Origin: Natronomonas sp. CBA1123
GTDB lineage: Archaea > Halobacteriota > Halobacteria > Halobacteriales > Haloarculaceae
DNA length: 64,000 nucleotides
Assembly: GCF_009741925.1 (NCBI RefSeq)
Contig: NZ_WPCC01000013.1
Coordinates: 1-64,000 of the forward strand
Direction: 5' to 3'
A program made the translations under genes and the position numbers. Below, piece after piece: positions 16,603 through 24,260 of this stretch. The notes under the pieces are model-generated. The model ran no database searches. It had not been told where the DNA came from and saw only the letters and a program-made list of their open reading frames with translations. Every line of letters starts with the position of its first letter. Positions within the stretch are counted from its first letter, which is position 1.

Positions 16603-17382
16603 CTACTGGTCGGTTACGTCGGTCAACACGAGGAACGCCTCGGCACCGCTGTCGCCGTAGGGGACCACCTGAACGATGAACTCGCAGTCCTCGCCGTCGA
16701 CGGTCAACTGGAGATTGACCTTGAAGGATTCCCCGCGGGCGACGGTTTCGTGGACCGCACGGTACCCTCGGACATCGTCGTGGGCCTCCCCGATGCGTTC
16801 GACGACGCGGTCGACATCGTCGACGACGCGGTCGAACTCGCGGTTGGTCTCCAACAGCGTCACGTCGTTTCCGGCGAAGGCGACCGACCCGATGGCGTCG
16901 GTCGTGTTCCTGAACAGCGCCGAAAACCGGTCGCGCTCCATCTGGAGCTTGGCGCGACTCTCCCGCTGGCCGGAGTCGTAGATACCGGCCGCGAAGGTCC
17001 CCATCGACCCGATGACGACCGCACCACCGGCGATGACGAGCGGCTTGTACTCGCCCTGAACGTACTGCTGGATGCCGAGAATCCACGCCAGCGCTATCGA
17101 GAAAACGGTGGTTCCGCCGACACACCAGCCCGCGGTTCGCACCACGCGTGCGTCGGTCCACTCTTGGGTGTAGAGCCAGATACCCGTGGCGACGACGACG
17201 AGTCCGAGCGCGACGAGGATGGAGTTTTCGAGCAGTGTCGACCACAGCGACTTCCCCTCCATCCAGGCGTCGCTGTATATGTCGTAGCCGGGGATGGCAA
17301 GGAGCAACAGACCAACCAGACTGACGCTTCCAGCCGCAAGCAGTCGCTTCGCTCGGGATTGACGGCTTCGCTCCCGTGACAT
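16603..17382 (-). CDS. Membrane PAS-domain sensor protein without kinase domain
   Basis: The 259-residue protein has four hydrophobic segments in the first 135 residues, a short helical linker ('RESRAKLQMERDRFSALFRN'), and a PAS-like domain to the end ('TTDAIGSVAFAGNDVTLLETN', 'FIVQVVPYGDSGAEAFLVLTDVTD'). Such membrane-PAS modules usually continue into a histidine kinase; here translation stops after the PAS domain, with no kinase remnant downstream. It may act as a stand-alone sensor or partner. A TATA-like AACTTATGT lies about 28 bases before the ATG. It is divergent from doxX. Confidence 0.78.
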   Translation of the reverse strand: MSRERSRQSRAKRLLAAGSVSLVGLLLLAIPGYDIYSDAWMEGKSLWSTLLENSILVALGLVVVATGIWLYTQEWTDARVVRTAGWCVGGTTVFSIALAWILGIQQYVQGEYKPLVIAGGAVVIGSMGTFAAGIYDSGQRESRAKLQMERDRFSALFRNTTDAIGSVAFAGNDVTLLETNREFDRVVDDVDRVVERIGEAHDDVRGYRAVHETVARGESFKVNLQLTVDGEDCEFIVQVVPYGDSGAEAFLVLTDVTDQ

Positions 17383-17424
17383 TGCCAGTAAGTGTTTTCC
17401 TGTCTACATAAGTTTCGTGGCACC

Positions 17425-17450
17425 TAACATCGATGTTACCCGGTGACACC
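17425..17450. promoter_or_regulatory. Palindromic operator candidates between PAS and DoxX genes
   Basis: TAACATCGATGTTA (17425-17438) is a perfect 14-bp palindrome, and GGTGACACC (17442-17450) is a second inverted repeat with one central base. They lie just upstream of the minus-strand TATA of the PAS gene (about 17407-17414) and about 15-40 bases upstream of the plus-strand TATA at 17465. This placement could regulate both genes. The nearby HxlR protein is a candidate binder by proximity only. Confidence 0.45.
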
Positions 17451-17463
17451 AGTGTTCGCGAAG

Positions 17464-17473
17464 TGATATAAAG
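17464..17473 (+). promoter_or_regulatory. TATA-like promoter of the leader ORF-doxX transcript
   Basis: GATATAAAG is centred about 30 bases before the ATG at 17499 and about 95 bases before the DoxX start. The predicted transcript therefore begins at or very near the leader ORF start codon. Confidence 0.5.
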
Positions 17474-17498
17474 GTTCGAATTCGTACTTGGTTGTGTA

Positions 17499-17564
17499 AT
17501 GTTACTAACCTCGCGGCCCGACCGCATCGACCCACGAACGCCCGCAGTTACGGAGGCGAACTGA
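17499..17564 (+). CDS. Possible 21-residue leader peptide upstream of doxX
   Basis: An ATG-initiated ORF of 22 codons including the stop (MLLTSRPDRIDPRTPAVTEA plus Asn) begins at the predicted transcription start and ends in TGATG, its stop overlapping the doxX ATG by one base. The arrangement suggests leaderless translation of the small ORF followed by reinitiation, or entry at the GGAGG ribosome-binding site it contains (17552-17556). The peptide has no recognisable domain. It could instead be an untranslated leader. Confidence 0.4.
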   Translation: MLLTSRPDRIDPRTPAVTEAN

Positions 17565-17977
17565 TGCTGGAAAGCGCCGGTGCCGACGTCGCGTTCCTCG
17601 TCGCTCGAGTGCTCTTCGGTGGCGTCCTCGCCTTCATGGGACTGAACCACTTCATGGACACCGAGGGGATGACCGGTTACGCCGAGTTCAAAGGGTTGCC
17701 CGCGCCGAAGGTCTCGGTCCTCCTCAGCGGTGGCCTGCTCGTCTTCGGCGGCATCTCGATTGCCGCCGGGATTCTCCCCACCATCGGAGCGGGTGCCATC
17801 GCCGTGTTCCTCGTCGTCTCCGCGGTGACGATGCACGACTTCTGGAACGTGGAGGGTGAGGACGTCCAAAACGAGATGACCGGTTTCCTGAAGAACCTCT
17901 ACGGTGCCGCGGGCGCCTTGGTGTTCCTCGCACTCGCGAGTGCGCCGTGGCCCTACGCGGTCAACGTCGGCCTCTAA
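17564..17977 (+). CDS. DoxX-family membrane protein
   Basis: The 137-residue protein has four predicted membrane helices and the DoxX pattern ('FLVARVLFGGVLAFMGLNHF', 'GYAEFKGLPAPKVSVLLSGG', 'TMHDFWNVEG'). DoxX relatives are small quinone- or thiol-redox-associated membrane proteins, often next to HxlR regulators, as here. The start at 17564 was preferred because GGAGG lies seven bases upstream and the helix begins directly after; a 24-residue longer reading begins before the predicted transcription start. Confidence 0.85.
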   Translation: MLESAGADVAFLVARVLFGGVLAFMGLNHFMDTEGMTGYAEFKGLPAPKVSVLLSGGLLVFGGISIAAGILPTIGAGAIAVFLVVSAVTMHDFWNVEGEDVQNEMTGFLKNLYGAAGALVFLALASAPWPYAVNVGL

Positions 17978-18025
17978 GTGCGCCCCTTTTAGGTACTCGA
18001 CACCACGGTACACCTACCTTACTCC

Positions 18026-18595
18026 ATGGAACTCGACCCGGATTCCGTCGATTCGATGTATCGCACCCTCTCGACCGCCGTGGTTCCCCGCCCCATCGCG
18101 TGGGTGTCCTCGACCGACGGTGAGACCGACAACCTCGCGCCCTACAGTTTCTTCAACGTCGTCGGTATCGACCCGCCGGTGGTGATGTTCGCGCCGGCGT
18201 CGATGAAGGACACGCCGCGAAACGCCGTCGAAACCGAGGAGTTCGTCGTCAACGTCGTCACGCCCGACCTCGCGGAATCGATGAACGCCTCCTCAGCGAC
18301 GCTCCCATCCGATGCAAGCGAGTTCGACCACGCGGGCGTCGAGCGCGCGCCGTCAGTAGTCGTCGACGCACCCCGCGTCGGGGCCTCTCCGATTAGCTTC
18401 GAGTGTGTCCTCTACGACACTGTCGAGGTCGGCACGTCGACGATGGTGCTGGGCGAAGTCGTCTACGCCCACGTCGACGACGAACTGCTCACCGACGGCA
18501 AACTCGATGTCGAGAAGTTCGACGCCCTCGGCCGACTCGCCGGGAGCCAGTACACCTACACGCGCGACCGATTCGGTCTCGAACGCCCCGACTGA
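18026..18595 (+). CDS. Flavin reductase-like FMN-binding split-barrel protein
   Basis: The 189-residue protein has the flavin-reductase fold signature: 'STAVVPRPIAWVSSTDGETD' at about 14-33, 'APYSFFNVVGIDPPVVMFAP' at about 38-57, and 'FVVNVVTPDLAESMN'. Such proteins bind FMN and reduce free flavin or act as small flavoprotein oxidoreductases; the substrate is unknown. It lies 48 bases after doxX on the same strand and could be part of the same redox-related unit, although a TTACTCC-like element before it might be its own promoter. Confidence 0.87.
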   Translation: MELDPDSVDSMYRTLSTAVVPRPIAWVSSTDGETDNLAPYSFFNVVGIDPPVVMFAPASMKDTPRNAVETEEFVVNVVTPDLAESMNASSATLPSDASEFDHAGVERAPSVVVDAPRVGASPISFECVLYDTVEVGTSTMVLGEVVYAHVDDELLTDGKLDVEKFDALGRLAGSQYTYTRDRFGLERPD

Positions 18596-18625
18596 CCGTC
18601 GGCACAGACGGTGGTCTCGATTCGG

Positions 18626-18643
18626 AGTGGACGTTCGTCCACT
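18626..18643. repeat. Perfect inverted repeat (8-bp arms) after the flavin reductase gene
   Basis: AGTGGACG-TT-CGTCCACT lies 31 bases after the flavin reductase stop. In RNA it would form a strong hairpin. There is no T-run behind it, so it may be an RNA-stability element or a protein-binding site and not a simple terminator. The remaining 18644-18739 gap carries a TATA-like TCTATTACC before the next gene. Confidence 0.45.
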
Positions 18644-18739
18644 GGCTTCTCGAAGCAGCTCTAACGCCGCTTTACGGCCCTCTCGACCGTCAACGAACGA
18701 AGGGGCACTTCTATTACCCTCCACGTCAGACGTTCGAAT

Positions 18740-18982
18740 ATGACCCACACGTGCCGTAACTGCAAACGGACGTTCACAAGTAAACTTCAGTACGAACTCC
18801 ACCGAGACGTCTGCTCCTCGGAGGCGCTCATCTGTGAGGCCTGCGGCGAGCAGTTCTCCGAGCGCCGCGCCACCCGCGACGGGTGGCACTACGCCTGTCC
18901 CAACGAGGACTGCGACGGGAACGGACTCGGCGAGGACCTCCACTCGGTCGGCGATTTCAGCCTCGAAAAGCGCGTCCAGTAA
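18740..18982 (+). CDS. Small zinc-finger protein (C2H2-like plus zinc ribbon)
   Basis: The 80-residue protein begins 'MTHTCRNCKRTFTSKLQYEL' with a His and a Cys following, a C2H2/C2HC-like finger, and then a second four-Cys ribbon: 'CEACGEQF' and 'YACPNEDCDGNG'. Haloarchaea encode many such short zinc proteins; they may bind nucleic acid or protein partners. A TATA-like element about 27 bases upstream indicates its own leaderless transcript. Confidence 0.85.
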   Translation: MTHTCRNCKRTFTSKLQYELHRDVCSSEALICEACGEQFSERRATRDGWHYACPNEDCDGNGLGEDLHSVGDFSLEKRVQ

Positions 18983-19013
18983 CGACGGCTGACCCGGACC
19001 ACGTAAGCCGTTC

Positions 19014-19418
19014 TCACTGTTCGGTGAGCGCCGCGATGGACCGACACGCCGCCCGACACACCGGCGCGTAGCCGACGGCCGCAAGCGGTATCTCGAAAAC
19101 AACTCGACAGCCGCCGGCCCGTTCGTCGACGCGGTGGCCCGTCGCGGGTATCCGTGCTACGTCCCACGTCCACCGTCGACGCTCGTCGTCGACCGTCGTC
19201 ACCTCGAAGGGAATCCACGCCCCGACGCCTCGGATTCGAACGCGTCCCGTCGTTCCCATCCGGATATGCCGCTCGGAGGCCTCGACGTCGGTGATAGAGA
19301 CGCCCCACTCGGGCCACCGCGCGGTGTCGCACAACACTGCCCAGACGGCCTCGGGGTCGGCGTCGATGTCTCGACCGACGACCCACCGACGTCCGTCCGG
19401 CGTCCGTTCGAGGTCCAT
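19014..19418 (-). CDS. SRPBCC/START-like ligand-binding protein
   Basis: The 134-residue protein shows the SRPBCC helix-grip pattern: 'VVGRDIDADPEAVWAVLCDT' then 'ARWPEWGVSITDVEASERHI', 'FEVTTVDDERRRWTWDV' and a C-terminal helix. These proteins enclose hydrophobic ligands or act as cyclases/dehydrases; no catalytic residues can be assigned. It is divergent from the ABC exporter operon with a 52-base shared promoter region. Confidence 0.82.
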   Translation of the reverse strand: MDLERTPDGRRWVVGRDIDADPEAVWAVLCDTARWPEWGVSITDVEASERHIRMGTTGRVRIRGVGAWIPFEVTTVDDERRRWTWDVARIPATGHRVDERAGGCRVVFEIPLAAVGYAPVCRAACRSIAALTEQ

Positions 19419-19470
19419 ACCTACCGATTCGCGGGCCGGATTTTTGTAACCGCCGCTCTACCCCTCGGCC

Positions 19471-20358
19471 GTGATAGACGTACGCGACCTCCGGAAGGAG
19501 TACGGCGGGTTCGTCGCCGTCGAGGGCAGTTCCTTCGCCGTGGGTTCGGGGGAGGTGTTCGGCGTCATCGGGCCGAACGGCGCCGGCAAGACGACCACGC
19601 TGAAGACGCTGGCCGGACTGCTGGAACCGACGAGCGGCCACGTCGAAATCGATGGCGCTCCCGCGGGCGCTCGCGAGACCCGGCGGAACCTCGGCTTCCT
19701 CCCCGAGGAGTCACCGCTGTACGAGGAGATGACGCCGCTGTCGTATCTCCGCTTTTTCGCCGACCTCTACGACGTTCCCCGGTCGACCGCCGACGACCGG
19801 ATTCACGACGCCCTCGACCGCCTCGAACTCGACCACCGCGACCGCGCCCTCGGCGACATGTCGAAGGGTATGAAGCGGAAAGTCGCCATCGCCCGGTCTC
19901 TCGTCAACGACCCAGACGTACTCGTCTACGACGAACCGGCCTCGGGACTGGACCCGCTGACGACCAACTACATCATCGAGTTCACCCGCGAGTTGGCCGA
20001 GGAGGGCCGGACCGTCGTCTTCTCGGCGCACAACCTCTATCACGTCGAGGAGGTCTGTGACCGCGTCGCCATCATGAACGAGGGCCGCATCGTCGCGAAG
20101 GGCCCACTCGAGGACCTACGGGACCGATACGGCGACACCGAGTACCACGTGTTCACGACCGTCGACGTTCCCGACGCAGTCGCCCAGAACGGCCGCTATC
20201 GCAGCGTCGTCGAGGACATGGAATCGGTCGAGGAACTCCGGGAGACTGCGAGTGCCCGCGGTGGCGAAATAGACGACATCCGAACCGTCGAACCGAGCCT
20301 CGAACGGCTGTTTCTCGACCTCGCCGAGGCCGACGACGCCCGGGAGACGGAGGCCTGA
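19471..20358 (+). CDS. ABC exporter ATP-binding protein
   Basis: The 295-residue subunit (GTG start) has Walker A 'GPNGAGKTTT', Q-loop 'GFLPEESPLY', signature 'DMSKGMKRKVAIARS', Walker B 'VLVYDEPASGLDP' and H-loop 'FSAHNLY'. The SKGM signature is typical of NatA/DrrA-like export ATPases. The C-terminal ~80 residues form an accessory domain. A TATA-like ATTTTTGTA lies about 27 bases before the GTG. Its stop shares one base with the start of the permease-protease gene. The transported substrate is not indicated. Confidence 0.93.
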   Translation: MIDVRDLRKEYGGFVAVEGSSFAVGSGEVFGVIGPNGAGKTTTLKTLAGLLEPTSGHVEIDGAPAGARETRRNLGFLPEESPLYEEMTPLSYLRFFADLYDVPRSTADDRIHDALDRLELDHRDRALGDMSKGMKRKVAIARSLVNDPDVLVYDEPASGLDPLTTNYIIEFTRELAEEGRTVVFSAHNLYHVEEVCDRVAIMNEGRIVAKGPLEDLRDRYGDTEYHVFTTVDVPDAVAQNGRYRSVVEDMESVEELRETASARGGEIDDIRTVEPSLERLFLDLAEADDARETEA

Positions 20359-22210
20359 TGCGGCCGCGCAAACTCCTCCGCATCGCGCGCTGGGAGACGA
20401 CCAAGGGTGTCGGCGGTCTCGACCGCGGAGCAGTCGCAGTTGCCGTCGCCGCTACTGCCTTCGTTCTCGCTGTCGGCGTCGCCGTCGCTGGCGGCGGCGT
20501 CGCCCTCGAAGACGGCATCTACCGCGTCGGCGTCTCCGAGGATAGTCGGCTTCACGACCCCATCGCGGCGGATTCTTCCTTTACCGTCGTCGAACCGGAC
20601 CCCACAGCCATCGAGAGCGGCACGCTGCCGGCAGGCGGCCGATACGACCTCTACATCGAGGTGCGGGGCGACGAGACGACGCTGTATCTGGCGGCCGAAG
20701 GGGGGAGCGCCGACTGACAAGAGCCGTGCGGCCGTCGCTGCGCTACGGGAGTCCGTCGACCGCTACAACGACCGGCGGATGTACGAGGAGGACAACGAAA
20801 CGGCCGCCTTCCCGGTGACGGTGACGATTCGGTACGTCGAACGGGGCTTCGATGCGGGGGGGTGACGGGGGCGGCGGTGGCTCCGACGATGGGGGCGACT
20901 CCGGTGGTACTGGAACCGGCGGCACCGGCGGCGGTGACACCGGCAGTGGAGATGCTGGCGACCCCGACGGGGAGACGACCGACGACGGGTCCATCGGCGC
21001 ACCGTCGCTGGGTGCCTTCGATTTGTTCGGCACGACCGAATCGACGGGGTCTCCCTCGGACATCTCGCCACCGTTTCCCTTCCAGTCGCTCGTGTTGGCC
21101 TTCCTCTTCGTGTTGCCGCTGAACTTCGTCATCCAGGCCTACGGCAGTTCGATGCTCTCGGAGCGACTGAACCGCCGTGGGGAACTGCTTCTCGTCGCGC
21201 CCGTCAGCCCCGCCGAAATCGTCTTCGGGAAGACGCTTCCGTATCTCGCTGCGTCGCTGGCTATCACTACTGCCGTCGTCGCCGGTCTGTGGGCGCTGGG
21301 CGGGGAGGCCGGGCCGCTGTCGGTGTTGGCAGTCCTGCCGCTGGCACTGCTGTTCCTCGCGACGACGTTCCTCGGGTCGATGTTCGCCCGCTCGTTCAAG
21401 GAACTCACCTTCGTCACCGTCACCGCGAGTACGGTGTTGACCTCGTATGCGTTCGTCCCGGCCATCTTCACTCAAACCAGTCCCGTCGCGTTCGTCTCGC
21501 CGCTCACCGTCGCCGTTCGGGACCTCACCGGGGCGGGCGTCACCGCAGGTGAGTTCGCCTTCGCGACCGGCCCCGTCACGCTCGTCGCCGGGGTCTGTTT
21601 TCTGCTGGGGTTGGGCGTCTACCGCGAGGAGGACCTCTTCACCCAGCGGCCGGTCCACCTGAAGGCACTCGACGCGCTTGCTGGCCGCATCCGGCGACCC
21701 CGGAGTCTCCTCTTGGTCGTCGCGTTGCTCGTCCCGTTCGTCTTCGTCGCCGAGTTGCTCGCCGTCGCGCTGCTGTTTGCCCTCCCGGTCGCCGTCTCCG
21801 TGCCGCTGGTCTTCGCCACAATCGCCGTCATCGAGGAGTTGGCGAAGGGGTTGCCCATCTACGCCGGCTACGTCCACGGTCGCTACGACCGCTCGATGGC
21901 CGTCGCCGTCGTCGTCGGCGCGGCCGCCGGCGTCGGCTTCTTCCTCGCCGAGAAGGTCTCGCTCGCCGTCCAACTCGTCGGGCTCCCGGGGACGGAGGTG
22001 GCCGACGCGGCCTTCCAGACCGGCCTCGGAACCCAAAACCCCGCGATTATCGCACTGCTCGCCGTCGCGCCGCTGGCGCTGCACGTCCTCACCTCGATAC
22101 TGTCGGCATTCGGCGCGAGCCGTGACCGAACTGGCTTCGTGGTCGGCCTCTTCGCCGCGATAGCGGTTCATCTCGTCTACAACCTCGCGGTGGTGAGCCG
22201 CCTTGTCTAG
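20358..22210 (+). pseudogene. ABC-2 permease fused to a PrsW-like intramembrane protease; two +1 frameshifts
   Basis: Three successive frames encode one protein once one G is removed from each of two G runs (20700-20705 and 20856-20862), giving about 616 residues. Order: a membrane helix near residues 25-45, an extracellular domain, a Gly/Asp-rich linker, then ABC-2 (NatB-like) helices including 'PLNFVIQAYGSSMLSERLNR' and 'VAPVSPAEIVFGKTLPYLAA'. The C-terminal part carries 'VIEELAKGLPIYAGYV' (EExxK, near residue 492), 'GFFLAEK' (FxxxE) and 'AVHLVYN' (HxxxN), the signature residues of PrsW/CPBP-type membrane proteases. It sits between the ATPase and a second permease. The gene may be intact in the organism if the G runs are sequence errors. 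Confidence 0.82.
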
Positions 22211-23247
22211 AACGACCATCGCCAGACGGGAACTCGGCTCGCTGTCCCGCGAGAAGACCATCGTCCTCGCGATTCTCATCCAACTGATTATCGCGGGCTT
22301 TTCGTCGTTCCTCGTCGTCGGGCTCACGTCGCTGTACGACCCCGGCGGGGGCGGTGAGGAGATACAGGTCGCCGTCACGGGCGAGGCCGCCGACGAACTG
22401 ATTGCGGCGGGCAACGAGGTCGAGGGGCTGAACCCCGTCGAGTACCGGGACCGTTCCAACGCCCGCGACGGCTTCGACAGGGGTGATGCGGCGGCCATCG
22501 CCATCGCCGAACATCGAGACGGCCGCATCGACGTGTCGGTGGAGGCACCGCAGTCGAGTCTCCAGAAGACGCTCGTCGTCGTCCGCCTCCGGGCGGCGCT
22601 GGAGCAACTCGAACGTAGCGAACGACGGGACCGCGTGGGGTCTCTCGACTTCGACCCAATACCGCTGCCGCCGTCGGTCGACGCCAGCCCGTACTTCGGC
22701 TTTACCTACACCATCCTCGTTCCGTTGCTCGTCTTCCTGCCGGTGTTCATCAGCGGCGCCGTCGTCGTCGACTCGGTGACCGAGGAGGTCGAACGCGGGA
22801 CGCTCGAACTGCTTCGGGTCACGCCGGCCTCGCTCGTCGAAATCGTCGAGGGGAAAGCCGGAATCATGGCTGTCCTCGCGCCGTTACAACTGCTGCTCTG
22901 GGTCGTCCTCTTGGGTGCCAACGGCATCGCCATCTCGAACGTCGTCGCGCTCGTGGTTCTCACCACGGCAGCAGCAGTCCTCGCCGCAGTCTTCGCTGCC
23001 GGCTTGGCGGTCACGATTCCCGTCCGGCAGCGCGCCCAGTTGACCTACTCCTTCGGCGCGCTCGCGGCCTTCGCTGCGGCGACGGCGCTTCCAGAACACC
23101 CGGGGACGACCGTCGCCCTGCTCGCCATCGACAGCCCGACGCTCGTGACATACGCCCACGTCGGGGGGATATGCTGTCCTCGCGGCCGTTTCGGCCGTCG
23201 CTCTCCGGGTTGGAATCGACCGAATCGACCCCGAAACGCTCGGGTAG
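22203..23247 (+). pseudogene. ABC-2 type permease, one +1 frameshift near the 3' end
   Basis: The protein starts at TTG, overlapping the preceding gene by eight bases, and has six hydrophobic helices with NatB/YhaP-like features ('RRELGSLSREKTIVLAILIQ', 'GAVVVDSVTEEVERGTLELL', 'RVTPASLVEIVEGKAGIMAV'). At the run of six G (23163-23168) the reading frame is lost just before the last helix; removing one G continues 'GGYAVLAAVSAVALRVGIDR' to a TAG at 23245-23247 (about 347 residues). It completes a three-gene exporter with the ATPase and the permease-protease fusion. Confidence 0.82.
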
Positions 23248-23277
23248 CTTTTTGCTCGGGGCGAGCGTCGACCCGCT

Positions 23278-24252
23278 ATGGAGTACACCACACTGGGTTC
23301 GACCGGCATGGAAGTGTCACGACTCTGTCTCGGCTGTATGAGTTTCGGCGACTCCGACTGGCGGGAGTGGGTCAAAGGCGAGGAGTTCGGCCACGAACTC
23401 GTCGAACGGGCGCGGGACCTCGGCATCAACTTCTTCGACACCGCCAACATGTACTCTCGCGGCGAGAGCGAGCGCATCCTCGGGGACGCCCTCGAAGGCC
23501 ACCGCGAGGAGAGCGTCGTCGCGACGAAGTGCTTCTTCCGAATGCGCGACGACGACCCCAACTCCGGTGGGCTCTCCCGGAAGGCCATCGAGCAGGAACT
23601 CGACGCCTCACTGGACCGCCTCGGTATGGACACCATCGACCTGTATCAGATTCACCGCTGGGACTACGACACGCCAATCGAGCAGACGCTCCGGGCGATG
23701 ACCGACGCCGTCCGCCGCGGAAAGGTTCGCCACATCGGCGCCTCCTCGATGTGGGCCCACCAACTCGCCGAGTCGCTGTACACGAGTGATGCGGAGGACC
23801 TCGAACGGTTCGCGACGATGCAGAACCACTACAACCTCGTCTACCGAGAGGAGGAACGCGAGACGCTCCCGCTGTGTGAGAAGGAGGGGCTCGGGGTCGT
23901 TCCGTGGAGTCCGATGGCTCGGGGGTACCTCACTCGCCCCCACGAGGAGTACATGTCGACGAAGCGCGCCGAAACCGACGACTACGCCCAAGAACACCCC
24001 TACGCCGACAACGGCGGGAAGGAAATCAACGAACGCGTCCAGGAATTGGCCGCTGATAAGGGCATCTCGATGGCGCAGCTGTCGCTGTCGTGGCTGCTAC
24101 ACAAGGATTGGGTCGATGCTCCCATCATCGGCGCCTCGAAGATTCAGCACCTCGAAGACGCCGTTGAAGCGCTGGAAATCGACCTCTCGGCCAGCGACAT
24201 CGCCTATCTCGAAGAGCCGTACGAACCCGTTCCCATCTCGGGTCACGAATAA
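23278..24252 (+). CDS. Aldo/keto reductase
   Basis: The 324-residue TIM-barrel NAD(P)H oxidoreductase has the catalytic tetrad in 'INFFDTANMYSRGESERILG' (Asp and Tyr), 'VVATKCFF' (Lys) and 'DLYQIHRWDYDTP' (His). It also has the cofactor-phosphate region 'PIIGASKIQHLEDAVEAL' near the C-terminus, so it looks fully active. Substrates of this family are aldehydes and ketones and cannot be specified. It begins 31 bases after the repaired permease end and has a TATA-like element (TAGCTTTTT) nearby. Confidence 0.92.
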   Translation: MEYTTLGSTGMEVSRLCLGCMSFGDSDWREWVKGEEFGHELVERARDLGINFFDTANMYSRGESERILGDALEGHREESVVATKCFFRMRDDDPNSGGLSRKAIEQELDASLDRLGMDTIDLYQIHRWDYDTPIEQTLRAMTDAVRRGKVRHIGASSMWAHQLAESLYTSDAEDLERFATMQNHYNLVYREEERETLPLCEKEGLGVVPWSPMARGYLTRPHEEYMSTKRAETDDYAQEHPYADNGGKEINERVQELAADKGISMAQLSLSWLLHKDWVDAPIIGASKIQHLEDAVEALEIDLSASDIAYLEEPYEPVPISGHE

Positions 24253-24260
24253 ATCGGCAC

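Noticed and set aside
17492-17563. A longer DoxX start 24 codons upstream
   Set aside because: It would begin before or at the predicted transcription start with a TTG, and the added residues are hydrophilic and unlike DoxX N-termini. The ATG at 17564 has a ribosome-binding site.
16547-18013. A 488-residue minus-strand reading frame across HxlR, PAS and DoxX
   Set aside because: It is Arg-rich, without domains, and overlaps four well-supported genes in other frames; a shadow caused by high GC.
20651-22528. A 625-residue minus-strand frame opposite the ABC permeases
   Set aside because: Gln/Glu/Arg-rich low-complexity translation with no motif. The plus strand encodes convincing membrane proteins, even though these carry frameshifts.
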